Positions 11,531-23,700 of a stretch of 64,000 nucleotides of DNA are shown here, in pieces. Each line of letters opens with the position of its first letter. The stretch's first letter is position 1. The position numbers and the translations under genes were made by a program. This DNA is from Ovis canadensis (lineage: Eukaryota; Chordata; Mammalia; Artiodactyla; Bovidae): NCBI RefSeq assembly GCF_042477335.2, contig NC_091262.1, positions 14,280,001 to 14,344,000 on the forward strand, given 5' to 3'. A model generated the notes under the pieces. That model ran no database searches and was not told where the DNA came from. It saw only the letters and a list, made by a program, of their open reading frames with translations.

Positions 11531-12659
11531 ATCCTTGCACTTTTTTCTTTGAGGTTCCCTTTTCCTTATTGATTTCTATATGTTCTGGCTGTAGTGATAA
11601 TTAATGACAATTAATGATTCATTGAAGATACAGAATTAATGATAATTCATTATCTAAGTATATAGCAAATGAGTTCTCTTGTGTTTTCCATTTCAACTTT
11701 ATTGTCTTTTGCCAGACAAGTTTCCTTGAACAACTTGTTATGTTCCCTTTACTTTTTACTTCATATAGTTCATAAATTCAAGTTACAGAAAAAAAATCTT
11801 TCAAATTAGATTTTTTTTTCAGTAGGAAGTCTCCCTTCTTCCCTTGTATGTGAGCCTTCTTCTCCTTTATAGGTGACCATGTTAGAATATTTTTGCATAT
11901 CATTTTCTGATCAGGTTTATTCCCTTAACCAAATTTAACTTCAGAATACTTTTATATTTACATATTTTGAAGGTAGTACAGAGAGTTCCCCTATATCTCA
12001 TACATATATTCCCTATTATCAATATGTTACATTTGTATGGTACATTCATTACAATAATGAACCAATATTGGTACATTATTATTAACAGAAGTTTATGGTT
12101 TATTCAGATGTCCTCAGTTTCTCCATAATGTCCAAGATCTCATTCAGGATGATATATTACATTTAGTACTCCTGTCTCAAGGCTCTTCTTGGTTATGATA
12201 AGAATCAGAAAGTTTATCAGCCTTTGTTTTTGATGCTCTTGACAGTTTTGGCAATTACTAGTCAGGTATTTTGTAGAATGTCCCTCAATTGGGATTAAAA
12301 AGAAATTAACTTATATTGCATATACAAGAAAATCTTGTAAAAACTGCACAATTTAGTGCTTTTTAGTGTATTCACAATGTTTTACAACCCTCCCAACTAT
12401 CCAAATCCAGAACATTTCATCATTCTGTAAAGAAACACTTAACAATTAGCAGTCCATCTCCATTTTTTCTTTCTTTAATTTCCTGACAATCACTAATCAG
12501 TTTTCCAACTCTATGGATTTGCCTATTTTGAACAATTCATTTAATGGACACATAAAAGAATACAGCCTTTCACTTAACATATTCAGGGTTCATCCATTTT
12601 GTAGCATGAATCAATACTTCATTCCTTTTAATGGCCAAATGCTATTCTATTGTACAGTT

Positions 12660-12683
12660 ATACCATACCATATGGTATGGTAT
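12660..12683. repeat. 24-base perfect palindrome
   Basis: Two 12-base arms centred on CATATG with no spacer (arm ATACCATACCAT). It lies in an old L1 and probably arose there by chance mutation or local copying. Confidence 0.8.
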
Positions 12684-12856
12684 TTTGCTTAATCATTCAC
12701 CAGTTGATAGACATTTATTTCCACTTCTGACTATTACAGCAGGATTGTTATGAAAATTCATGTATAACTTTTTGCAGATGTGTGTTTTCATTTATTTTTG
12801 GTTACATACTTAGGAATAGAACTCTAGGAGGGAACATACGGTAACTTTATGGTTAA

Positions 12857-12892
12857 GTCGGACACAACTGAAGCGACTTAGCAGCAGCAGCA
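12857..12892 (+). mobile_element. SINE tail scrap (Bov-A type)
   Basis: TCGGACACAACTGAAGCGAC plus TTAGCAGCAGCAGC: only the last about 36 bases of a Bov-A2 inside an old L1, an extreme 5' truncation. Confidence 0.8.
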
Positions 12893-13810
12893 AACTCTTC
12901 CTAAATGACTACACTATTTTACATTCCTATGTGCTGTGTTGAAAGGTTCCAATTTCTCCACATCCTCCTTAACACTTGTTATTGTCTTTCTGATTATAGC
13001 CCTCCTTGTGAGTGTGAATTCGTATTTCATGGGGCCATTCATTTGCATTTCTCTAAGAATTAATGATGCTGAGCATCCTTTCATGTGGTGATTGGCCATT
13101 TGTTTGCCAGTTTTGGGTGAATTATCAAATTCAAATCCTTTGCCCATTAAATTTTTTGTCTTTTTAGTTTTGAATTGTAAGTCTTCCTTTATCAGATAGC
13201 ATTATGATTTGCAAATTTTTTTACTATTATGCTGGCTGTCTTTTCATTTTTTTAAGTGACCTTTCAAGAAAAAACTTAACGTACTTGTGATGAAGTCCAA
13301 TTTATTTATTTTGGTTGCTTGTGCATTGGTGTATCTAAGAAACCATTCCTTCAGTCAGAATCACACAGATTTACGTCTTCGTTTCCTCCTAAAAGATTTG
13401 CATTTTACTCTTACAAACGAACTTTCATCCATATCCATTTTGAGTTAATTTTTGTATATTGTGTGATGTAGGAGCTCTGATTACTTTTTGCAGACTCCAG
13501 TTTCAGTTGCATAGAGAATAATTATAGTCTAGATTTGATGTGTTTTAAACTCCTATCTCTGAATGTTTGAATTGTGACGCCTACATTAAAAAAAAAAAAA
13601 AAAGGAATGGTTGGGCAACATCATTTTGCTGGGAAGTCTCCTTTTCTGTATACTCACTTGCTAATTGCAGAATATGCTCACCCTTACAAACTGATTTTAA
13701 ATATTCTCTTTCAATAAATGAGTGAGCCAAAATGGCCACACTCTCTGTGTCACTTGTAATGTCGGGATCCTATCATGCCTTTCCCGCCATCCAAAGCCAG
13801 GTTCTTAACT

Positions 13811-14010
13811 ATAGTACTTAGTTGCTCAGTCGTGTCTGACTCTTTGTGACTCCCATGGACTGTATCCCGCTAGGCTCTCTGTCCAAGGGATTCTCCAGGC
13901 AAGAATACTGGAGTGGATTGTATGCCCTCCTCCAGGGGAACCTCCCAACCCAGGGATCAAACCCAGGTCTCCAGCATTGCAGGCAGATTCTTTACCATCT
14001 TAGCCACCAG
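13811..14010 (-). mobile_element. Bov-tA SINE
   Basis: Antisense Bov-tA, TTAGTTGCTCAGTCGTGTCT ... CCATCTTAGCCACCAG. It lies about 500 bases before the CpG-rich promoter region. Confidence 0.93.
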
Positions 14011-14519
14011 ATTGAGCAGCCACGAAATTAGTAGTCTGGGCAGACTGGCAGAAAGAGCAGGCTAGAAAAGGGTGAAGATAGGTAAAGGAAATTGACAGCA
14101 AGTACATTAGAGCTTAGAATTAAGTTTAATTTTGTTTTATCTTAATACTTTAATTCTGAAAGTAATCACTGTAAAAATACAAACATGGCAAAAAGATTAA
14201 AATGTCTCACTAAAGAAGAGTTTAACGAAATCATGACTTGCTTTATATGTGTTTATAAAACATATAAATGTAACATAATATGTGTGTTACCTTGCAACAG
14301 GATAAGGTCACCAGAGGAAAACCTGAAAAAGGTATGGACTTTTGCATTTTCACAAAAAGGAAATACCCAATTCCCACTCCAAAGGGAGGTACCACTCTGG
14401 GTCGAAGTACAACTGTTAACATTTGGTACGATTCTAAGAGCCATGAACTGCCGGCTCGTGGTGGTCCCTAGAGCTCCCCCACCCCAAAGGCCTTAGGACT
14501 TTGACCACCAGGGTGGGAT
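14011..14519. other. Sequence between the last upstream SINE and the CpG island
   Basis: Mostly AT-rich, becoming GC-rich after 14450. No gene is supported. CCACCAGGGTGG at 14505-14516 faintly resembles a CTCF core. Confidence 0.4.
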
Positions 14520-14588
14520 AGACACCATCCCCGGTTTCCCTGCCTGGGAGGGCGCGCATCGCCTGCAGTGCCACTGCGGCAAACAGAC

Positions 14589-14648
14589 TGCGCAGGCGTG
14601 GCAGAGTCCGGTCGCCAGGAGCGGGGCAGCTTGCCGCGCATGTGCAGG
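14589..14648 (+). promoter_or_regulatory. Paired NRF1-like sites upstream of exon 1
   Basis: TGCGCAGGCG at 14589-14598 and CGCGCATGTGCAGG at 14635-14648 approximate the NRF1 consensus (YGCGCAYGCGCR). They lie about 100-160 bases upstream of the SNURF ATG, a fitting place for a TATA-less CpG-island promoter. Motif match only. Confidence 0.55.
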
Positions 14649-14747
14649 CGGAGTCTGCGGAGTGGTGCCGTGGCGGCGGAGGAGCGCAGCGCGGTCTGCC
14701 AGCCGGAGATGCGTGACGTTGTGTTCTGAGGAGCGGCCAGCGGCGCG

Positions 14748-14761
14748 ATGGAGCGGGCCAG
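14748..14761 (+). CDS. SNURF: SNURF exon 1, coding part
   Basis: ATG and four further codons (MERA plus two bases of an Arg codon), followed by the donor GTCAGC at 14762. The exon lies inside the CpG-rich promoter region. The transcription start is not defined by the sequence; the 5' UTR probably begins within about 100 bases upstream. Confidence 0.93.
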
Positions 14762-17700
14762 GTCAGCCGTGTGGTGGGCAACATTTTTTTTTTTTAAATC
14801 ATCCTGAGCTTTCATAACTAGAAGTATTTCGGTATTCACTGGGGATCTGGGCTCTCACGTTCTTTGTTCGGTGGCCGGATGGAACAACTCTGGAGGCTTG
14901 AGGCTGGAGTGACTCTCCTGACCGTGTCTTGTCAGGTCTTGGGGGTATCTGCACCGTCATGTTGCGCCCCCTCAGATTCTCTGATTCTTTGTTTCTGTGG
15001 TTGAGGCCGCGACCGCGGGCGGCCACGATGCAACAGTCGGGGGAAGGCGGGGTCAGCGTTGTCCACAGCGGCCGTGAGGCGGCAGCAGGTGCCGTGTCCA
15101 CGGAGGCGCTGATGTGTGGCAGCAGCGGGAGGGAGTGGTTGTGGTGGTCCCTGCGGCAGTGAGGAGGAGGGGGCAACGGGGTGACCGCAGTGGCGGCTAT
15201 TTAGGGGGCGGCCGAGAGGCTGCGCTGCCCGTGGCGGGTGAAGGGGGCCACGGGAGCATGGTGGGGTCCCTCTGTGGCCTCGGTATCGGGAGGTGGTGGG
15301 GTGCCGGCGACGGTGGGGCCACGGAGTGGCGGTGGGGGCACGACAAAGCAGTCTTGAGGCATGGCTGCAATAGGTTAGCGGGTGAGCGGGTGGGGGCACG
15401 CGGGTGGCGGTGGCCATCTGTTTGAAAAAAAGGGAGAACTGTTCAGTGTTCTCGTGACCAGCAGTGCTCTTAGAGTTTGAATGGTGCCACAAAACTACTG
15501 TCCCTAAATTGAAGGGGTGGCTGCAAAAATGTCCGGTCCTTATATACTTGATTCCTTTAAATATCTCACATTTGTGAGCTTGGTTTAAGAGGAGGGATGT
15601 GGTATTCACAGTCCATCTAATGCATCTTGCGGGGGACCTGCCAGGTTCTGGGATGTGACAGCCAGAGGCGTTTCTCGTTCGCGTGCGTTTTCTCTGCATT
15701 TGGAATGTGAGTTTCGAAGGCCAGCTCAGGAGCGTGGGGGTTGGTGTGGCGTCACAACCTTTGTGCGGCTCTGCGAAGATGGCGGCCACTGCAGCTGTGC
15801 GGCTCTGCGCAGGCGTGGAGTAGGGGCGCGGCCCTCCCCGTGTTGCCGCAGTGGGGGAGGGGCGGCCCTGCGGCCTCCAGGCGGGAAGTCGGCCGCGCCC
15901 TCCGGAGAGCCGTGCGCAAAGGGGGAGAGGCGGACCGGGGAGTTGTGGGGGGCGGCTGCCGCACCCTGGTGCTGCGGTAGGGAAGGTGTGGGCTGGGGGT
16001 GCTCAGGTGCATCAGTGATGACACCACGTCTGCTGTGCACTGGGAGAAGGGATTTGTGCAGCTTCCGCTGTGTGGGGTGGCCCGGGGAGGAAGGACACAG
16101 GTTTGCTCAGCCTCTGCATTTTAAGTCACCCCTTCCCTGCAGTGCCATGGTGGAGTGGAGCAGGTAGGCCAGAGAGTTGCACAGTTTTTCCATCCTGTGC
16201 CTGCCTGAAATGTCAGGGCAGTTGCACTGTGCCCCTGGCCTTCTCAATTTTTAAGGGAGTGGTGCGGCCTTGGAGGCCAAGAGAGGTGAGGTGCATTCCG
16301 GGATTCACTACGCTACTTAAAAGACAGCCTCCATCGCTGGTGCAGGAGCTTTTTCAGTTTTGTTCATTTCCCTTACGTGGTATTGTGAGCAGTGTTTTAA
16401 TTGTTATCTGTAAAGTGGATTCAGTTAGCCTTTTAGACAACTCTCATCCCTTTAATCTCTGATTTCAGTTTTCCAGATTAACATAATTCCATAGCTACAT
16501 TTCCCTTTCGTGTCTGTCTTATTTCTTGATTGCTAGATAATCCATTGGTGATGTTACCTTTATAATTTCCTTAAATCAGGGGATCAAGGCTCCTCTAGGA
16601 CTCTTAGGAACTGAGGTCTATGAGTTGTTCAAGGAGAAAAGCAGAGAAAAATGTAGAATGTAGGTGTATCCTAGGTGTATCTGGGATTAGTGAATTCTTG
16701 CCCTTAATTGGACTTTTAAAAAAATTGGAATATATTTGCTTTACAATATTGTGTTAGTTTCTGCTGTACAGCAACTTCACAGTTGCTAATGTGCTCAGCT
16801 ATGTGTACATATTCCCTTCCTCTTGATTTTTTAATTATTTTTGTTCCATTATTTTTGAAGTTGGAGCTGCTATGAATATTCCCTGAGAAGAGGTAATTAA
16901 CAAAGTACCATGATTATTGTATTACTATTTCCATACTTTGATTTTGGGGGACATTTTTAAGGATTTTCCTTGCAGAATTTTGATGTGTTTGCCTTTTTTA
17001 CTCATTTATCACAAATAGTATGCCTGCTTGTGTGCCCAGTTAGAAAGTAATTTAGGGAAATGTAAATTAAGCTTTGGAAGCTTTGTTCTGGAGTTATTTT
17101 CTAGTAGCTCAAAAAACAGGACTCTGGTATTTTGTGATACTTATGATTTGCATCTTTTTTTTTTTCTGCTTGTAGGAAGATACTGCTTCAAATATGAACA
17201 TCTGATCATTTGGCCCTTTGCGAGATGAGAGTGCATCATCCTGGTCCGCCATTTTGTAGTCTTGCCCTCTGACTTAGGACCTCAATATGGCGGACTCTGT
17301 GGAAAGACCTGAAGTTTGAAGGTCTCTGTCCTGACTTGTGACTGTTTGCCATAGTACCACAGCTTGTTGAGAATGGGAAAGGAATATGAGCCCTGTCTGA
17401 AGTTTAGAGCAAGGACTGTGTGTTGCTTTCTAAGGCAAGGTACTTTGAACATGAGTTGTTGATGGTTAAGGCATCATCCTTCACTAAGAATGGGCAAAGA
17501 AGTTTTATTTTCTGGTTCCTGGGTGCTGGCTGGCTCAGAATTCTCTTTGATTCTAAAGGTTTTGTTTTTAGAGGCACTGATTTTCATGTTAGTGGGGAGA
17601 TCACACCCTGGGATTACCTCACATTATCTTTGTGTTTTTTAATTTTTATTTCTCATTCTTGAGGTCTTAGTCATTGAGTTATTACTTTTTTTGGGGGGGT

Positions 17701-20700
17701 TGTGTGAGGAATCCTGAGTATTTGATAGAATATTAGATAGGAAAAAACCCTATCGTATCTCATGATCTTTTGCTTTTTCATTATATTTTCAAATTTGTTG
17801 TTGTTTTAGTTGCTAACTCATGTCTTGACTTTTTTGGGACTCCATGGATGATAGCCAGGCTCCTCTGTCCATGGGATTTATTAGGCAAGAATACTGGAGT
17901 GGGTTGCCATTTTCTTCTCCTGGGGAACTTCTCAGGGATTGAACTGGAGTCTCCTGCTTAGCAGGTGGCTTCTTTACCATGGAGCCGTCTGAGAAGCCCA
18001 TATTTCCAGATTAGTATTAATTTTTTAATGAAAGGGATTTTGGAGTGAAAAATTACCATTGTGTACAAAGACATTACAAATGTACATATGTGTATTTAGA
18101 ACAAAGTTCGAAATAAAGCTGCTCATCACTGATTTTGCAGGTAGCTTTAAAAATCTTTGAAAATTGAAAAAGATAACTTTATATACTGATTCTTTTCTCA
18201 ATTGAACACAGACCTTCAGGTTACATAAAGGAACTGAAGATTTTTTTCTGAGGGGTGGGATGGATAATGGGGTATTCTCAGTTAAGCGTGGATGAATCAT
18301 AATGGGTGGTCTGTGACAAAGCAGAGGTCTGTGGCAAAGCAGAGGTTTATAATTCCTTTTACTGTATTAATGTATTAGTAAATATGTTTGAAACTACAAT
18401 CTTGTGTATCAGTGTTTCATCCTTTTTTATGACTGAATGACATTCCATTGTATGGATATACCATACCACACCGTATTTTGTTTATGCATTCATCATTTAT
18501 ACTTTGGGTTATTTCTATTTTTGGCTATTACAACTAACACTGCTAGGAATTTTCATGTTCAAGTTTGAGTTTTTATTTCACTCCAAGCTTGGAGTAGAAA
18601 TACTTGGGTCACATGTTAATACGCTCAAGATTTTTAAGAAGTACCAGAGTTGTGTCATTTTTCATTTCTCCAGTTTCTCCACATCCTACTCCTGTGGTGT
18701 GAAATGGTGTTTGTGGTTTTGATTTGTGTTTTCCTAATGACCCTCATATTGAGCATCTTTTCTTCTATTAAGGGAAATTTTTATGCATTTGGAAAGCGAT
18801 CTGTTTGAAACTTACTCATTTTATTTTTGTAATTTATTTATTTCATAGCTGTGCTGGGTCTTCATTGTTGCACCGGCTTTTCTCTAGTTGCAGTGAGCTG
18901 GGGCTGTTCTCTTAAGTTGCAGTGCAAGGTCTTCTCTTTTCTGTGGCTTCTCTTGTTGTGCAGGCTGGCTCTAGGGCATGTGGGCCTCAGTTTTTTCTGT
19001 TCCTGAGCTCTAAAGCACAGGCTCAAAAGTTGCAGTGTAGGGATTTAGCAGCTTCATGGTCTATACGTGGGATCTTCCCATACCAAGTATGGAACTTGTG
19101 TCTTCTGCTTTGGCAGGTGGATTCTTTACCACTGAGCCATCAGGGAAGCCCCCTTTACTCATTTTAAAATTGTTTTGTTACTATATTATTGAGTTGTAAG
19201 AGTTCTTTATATCTCTCTAAATTAGAGTTCTTTATATCTGGAGGAGGAAATGGCGGCCCACTCCAGTATTTTTGCCTAGAGAATCCCATGGACAGAGGAG
19301 CCTGGCGGGCTACATGTAGTCCATGGGGTCACAAAAAGTCGGACACGACTGAGCGACTAATGTTAATACTATATATATTCTGGATAAAAGACTTTCATCG
19401 CATATATAATTTGCATACCTTTTCTCCCATGCTTCTAATTGTTTTGAAGCAAAGATTTTTCACTTTTGGTGAAATCCTATGGATTTCTGTCTCCATTAGG
19501 TACTTAGGTGTCATAATCTAAGAAAGCATTACCTAATCAAAGGTCCAAAGGTCAAGGGGATTAGCAAAGGTATTTTTTTAAAATGATCTTTTCTACTGCT
19601 TGATTAGAACATTAAAGTTTTTGAAGCAAATCCAGGGTTATTGGTAAACTCTTGTTTATTTTGCATAGTCTAATATGAAACCCAAAATAGCATGGGTTCA
19701 GGAAATTATCTTTTCGAATGTGTCCTTTGAAATCTGCCTGGGAAATACTACTTGCGTAAAATGCCTTTCCTTATCTCTGTTTTGAGTTGACATTTTAAAA
19801 TTGCAGTTCCTGTAGTTTCTAGTCTGTGACGCAAGTGCTGAACAGATTTCCTGTTCAGATCCTTTGAGCAGCCATTTTGTGAGCTATTCTGCAGATTATA
19901 CTGTCAGTGGCTATGGTTTTTTTTTTTTAAGCATTTTTAAAATTTCTTGTTTCTCAAATCCTAAGAAGGAAGCATTCACACAAGAGATTGCTTAGACACT
20001 TTGTAATTTAAATTTTATACTTTATTCCACTGTACAGAAGGATCTATCATAATAAAATATTTTTCAAATCATTTTTGGAATCATTGTTGCCATTTTTCAG
20101 GGGTATGTTCATTTATTTGTATGTAAATATATGTAAATATATAGTGTTATATCTGTATATGTGAGTATATGTAGAAATATACAGTTTTGCTTAACTTTTT
20201 GATATTTTTCCTTTTTGGGCTAGATTCTGACCATTGACGGATAAAGATCTAATAGTTAATTCTGCCTTTGTCAGTTTTATTGATTTGTAATTGGCATATA
20301 TCACCATACCTTGCTTTAATTAGATTAGATGGAGTTTAAAAATTCCGTTTTACTAGATATATGTATAATCTTTAAGTAAGTGGTTATTTCAGAAATTGAT
20401 GAATTCTGGAAAACAAATCCCCTTTCTACCTCAGGGACCGTTTACACTTGAGACGGACTACAGAACAGCACGTACCAGAGGTGGAAGTCCAAGTCAAACG
20501 TAGAAGGACAGCCTCACTGAGCAACCAGGAGTGAGTACAGTCAGGCCCTGAGAACCAATTTAGGGCATTTTCAAATTGGAACAAAGTATGCTGCCACAGG
20601 GAATTTAAATGAATTTAATTAATGAAAGAAGCTTGTGCATGTTATATTGATACAGTAAAAAAGCAATTAAATTACCCATAACCATGTTGTGCTAACTTTT

Positions 20701-23700
20701 GCTAAAATTTTAGTAACATGTATTTCCTTTTATCTATACACGTGTAGGTAACACGGTATGTTCATAAAGTTCTACCTCCTTCAGCGTATTAAAGTTGTTT
20801 CTGCTTTATTATTTTGCACTTTTGCTGTGCTTGCCTGATGTTCTGTGCTTTGAAGAGATGGAAATGTGTGTGTTCATGTGTGCTCTGCAGTCGTTAGAAT
20901 TTTTTTAGTTAGTGCATTTGAAATGTATACGTTTTTCTCTTAATTTAGGATATGAATGTGTTTCTAAAAGGAGCATTTCAATTAAAACTATATTAACATT
21001 TCTAAAGAGTCACAACTTAGCAGCTAAAACAATAATAATGACATGATACATACTGAATTTATATTGGGTTTTGTGCATTTTGTTATTACCACAAATCTTG
21101 ATAGTTATCAGTGGTAAAATTGGTTTTCTTTCCTAAAGCTGTTATTTTTCAAATTGCATTGCTGTTACTAATACATGAATATGATTTTCTCATAAAACAT
21201 GTAATTTTGAGATACACAGTGAATATCAAGTATCACCAGTCCATTCCCCTCCCTGTGTCTCCCCAGAGAGAAATCCTCAGGTAGTTTGATCTCTTATCAT
21301 TTCAGACCTTTTAATATGCATTCATGTGCACACATATGGAGTGTGTGTGTGGAGGCATGTTTGTTTATATACAGAAGATTTATTGTGTAGCAATACGCCT
21401 TGGGAGTCTTTCCATGTCAGGCATTCTATAATAACCTTTATCATTATCTTACTGATGGATATTTACATTGTTTGCATTTCTTAGTTATTGCAGTGAAGAA
21501 AGGAGCAGTCAGTCTGAAAATTAATACTACAGTTGTCTCTTGTATAACAAGGGAGTTGGGTTGCAGTCCCCCACATAGGCAAAAATCCCTGTGTATCTTT
21601 TGAGTCCCCCCAAATTGAACTATAAATTGCCTCTTGTTGACTAGAAGCGTTACTGATAGTATAGACAATTGACTGAACAACATTTTTATGTTAAATGTAT
21701 GTCTGCATATATTTTACATGTTCATGACATACCTAACTTTTTTTGATGTTTCTAGGCTCTGGTTTGTCTGCAAGTTTTTCAAATTGTCAAAAATTTCCAA
21801 AAAAAAAAATCCCCAATATATTTATTGGGGGGAAAACATATATAAATAGTCCCACACAATTCAAACTCTTATTTAAGGGTCAACTGTTATTAATATTTGT
21901 TTCTATTTTATTTCACTTCTTCAAATATGAAGTTTTTACAAATATGAAGTTTTTACATGGGTAGCATTTTGTATCTTATTTTTGTTATTTGCTCATTTAA
22001 TATGTGGGAAAATTTCAGTATTTTGCATATTTTAAATTATTGGCAAGGCAAAAGATTTCTCTATTTTCCCATGTCTGTTTTACTTTACTTATTCTTCAGA
22101 GTTCATTATTCTTTACTTTATTAAATTCACTTTAATATTCACTTCATTAAATATTCACTTTGAGTGAATATTTTATATAATTTATGATAGGCATTTGCCT
22201 GTTTTCTTTTACATGGTAATGCCATTTTTTTCCTCCCCAGAATCTCTAGAAATGACTTGAGGTAGATTAGAGATTGTGGCAGAGGTATGGGTGGAGGAGA
22301 TTTCTTGGGAGAGGATCTTTGTTAGTGAGTGAAGGTTCTATTACATTTGTTATGTTTTATTAGAGCCTTTATCCAGTGTAACATCAGTGTGAATCATCAG
22401 TATAACAGCTGGTCATATGCTAATCTTCTGAAAGCCTGCTTTAGGTTTCATTCATTTTTCCATGTCTGTGGAAATACTTTATTGCTTTTGAAGAAGAGAC
22501 AACTTCATTTTCCTGATGTCTGTTGTATATGTTATGTATAAATACTAGGAGGTGCTGAACTAGAATCTGAGGGTAATTTTGAGTTGGAAAAACAATATAA
22601 TTTCCCCAACCACCTTTTTCCACTTTGATAATAGGTGGATTATAGAAACAGGTAAGCAGCATAAATATTCTGTTCTCTAAGCCCAGGTTTTAACCTGAGC
22701 CATCTAGTTAGCTTTAACTCTGGTGTGATCCCAGAGGCCCACCATGAATAACAAACACACTCCTATCACTGGTTAAACTCAAAGGATTAGAGATGACCTC
22801 CTAGGAACCATGGACAAAGTCCAGCCTAATTCTTTATGTTGTTGTTCAGTTGCTTAGTCATGTCCCACTCTTTGTGACCCCATGAACTGCAGTTAAAAGT
22901 CTTAAGTTAAAAGTATAGAAATAGTGGAAAACCATTTATCACAGTCCCATTTTCAATTCTAGCTGTTACTGAATATTTTCATACATATGTACTTATCAGC
23001 TGCTTGCTAGTGCAGGAAGTAAGAGAAATGGGTTCCATCCCTGGGAAGATCCCTTGAAGGAGGACACGGCAGCCCACTGCAGTATTCTTGCCTGGAGAAT
23101 CCCATGAACAGAGGAGCCTGGCGGGCTAAGGTCCACAGGGTCACAAAAAATTGGATACAACTAAAGTGATTTAGCATGCAAGCACATACTTACAATGAGG
23201 GCAGTTTTTTGGCTGGTGATTTATTTATGCTTGTCTTGTTAGCCAGCAAACTGTGTAATTTACTGTATCTCTTATTCTCAGGATCAGATTTACAGCCAGA
23301 TAGAGTCTTACTTATAGGTAGGAATATGTTGAGTATTTTTCTAGAATTCCCTGATAACTAAAGGATGGTAGATTTACATAGTCTGAGAGCCTAAGTAGCT
23401 TGGAGGTTCTTTGTTTCAGTTAGTAACTTCCAGTCAGCATAAATAACTATCTTAAAATGTCTCATTGGAAATGCCTTAACCAATACCCTACCTCCTTAGG
23501 GGTTAAAGAGTTGTTTCCAGATTAGAAATGGTTATTATACTCTTGGTTCTTTTATAGGGCATTTTAAACCAAAAGAGCTCTTTCTTTTTTCCTTTAAGTT
23601 CCTTGGTAATATCACCAAAGAGGGTAAGTATCCCTCAGTTCTTGTACATTCCTATGTGCAGAGAGTCTCCTCTTTTATAATTTGTTCATAATGTAGTGGT

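Larger units (their letters stand above)
11930..13510 (-). mobile_element. Old L1 3' fragments (L1M-like)
   Basis: Two antisense L1 segments (about 11930-12290 and 12290-13510) with typical 3' UTR and late ORF2 text such as CAATTGGG, GGTTCATCCATTTTGTAGCA and TTTGCAGATGTGTGTTTTCA. A SINE scrap is inserted at 12857-12892. No usable ORF. Confidence 0.78.
14520..16100. promoter_or_regulatory. CpG-rich SNURF-SNRPN promoter and exon 1 region (candidate imprinting-centre island)
   Basis: This is the only GC- and CpG-rich stretch in an AT-rich window. It spans SNURF exon 1 and the first 1.3 kb of intron 1. In human and mouse the equivalent island is maternally methylated and forms the Prader-Willi imprinting centre; assigning that role here is by position. 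NRF1-like sites are visible at 14589-14598, 14635-14648 and 15806-15815, and a YY1 site at 15776-15787. The middle part (about 15000-15420) is strongly G-rich on the + strand. Long open frames here on both strands are composition artefacts. Confidence 0.85.
18390..19560 (-). mobile_element. Old L1, host to two nested SINEs
   Basis: Antisense L1 3' region in three pieces: 18390-18780, 19155-19237 and 19361-19560 (words such as CATTCCATTGTATGGATATA, GCATACCTTTTCTCCCATGC). A CHR SINE and a Bov-tA were inserted into it later. Confidence 0.75.

Noticed and set aside
14505-14516. Possible CTCF site upstream of exon 1
   Set aside because: CCACCAGGGTGG matches only part of the CTCF core, so it is not listed as a separate feature.
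14932-15789. 285-residue open frame on the minus strand across the CpG island
   Set aside because: Pro/Arg/Ala/Ser-rich translation of GC-rich DNA on the opposite strand to exon 1, with no domain and overlapping frames of similar length on both strands. A composition artefact.
15655-16167. 170-residue + strand open frame after exon 1
   Set aside because: Lies in intron 1 within the CpG-rich stretch, has no similarity to a known protein and no splice or start context. Composition artefact.
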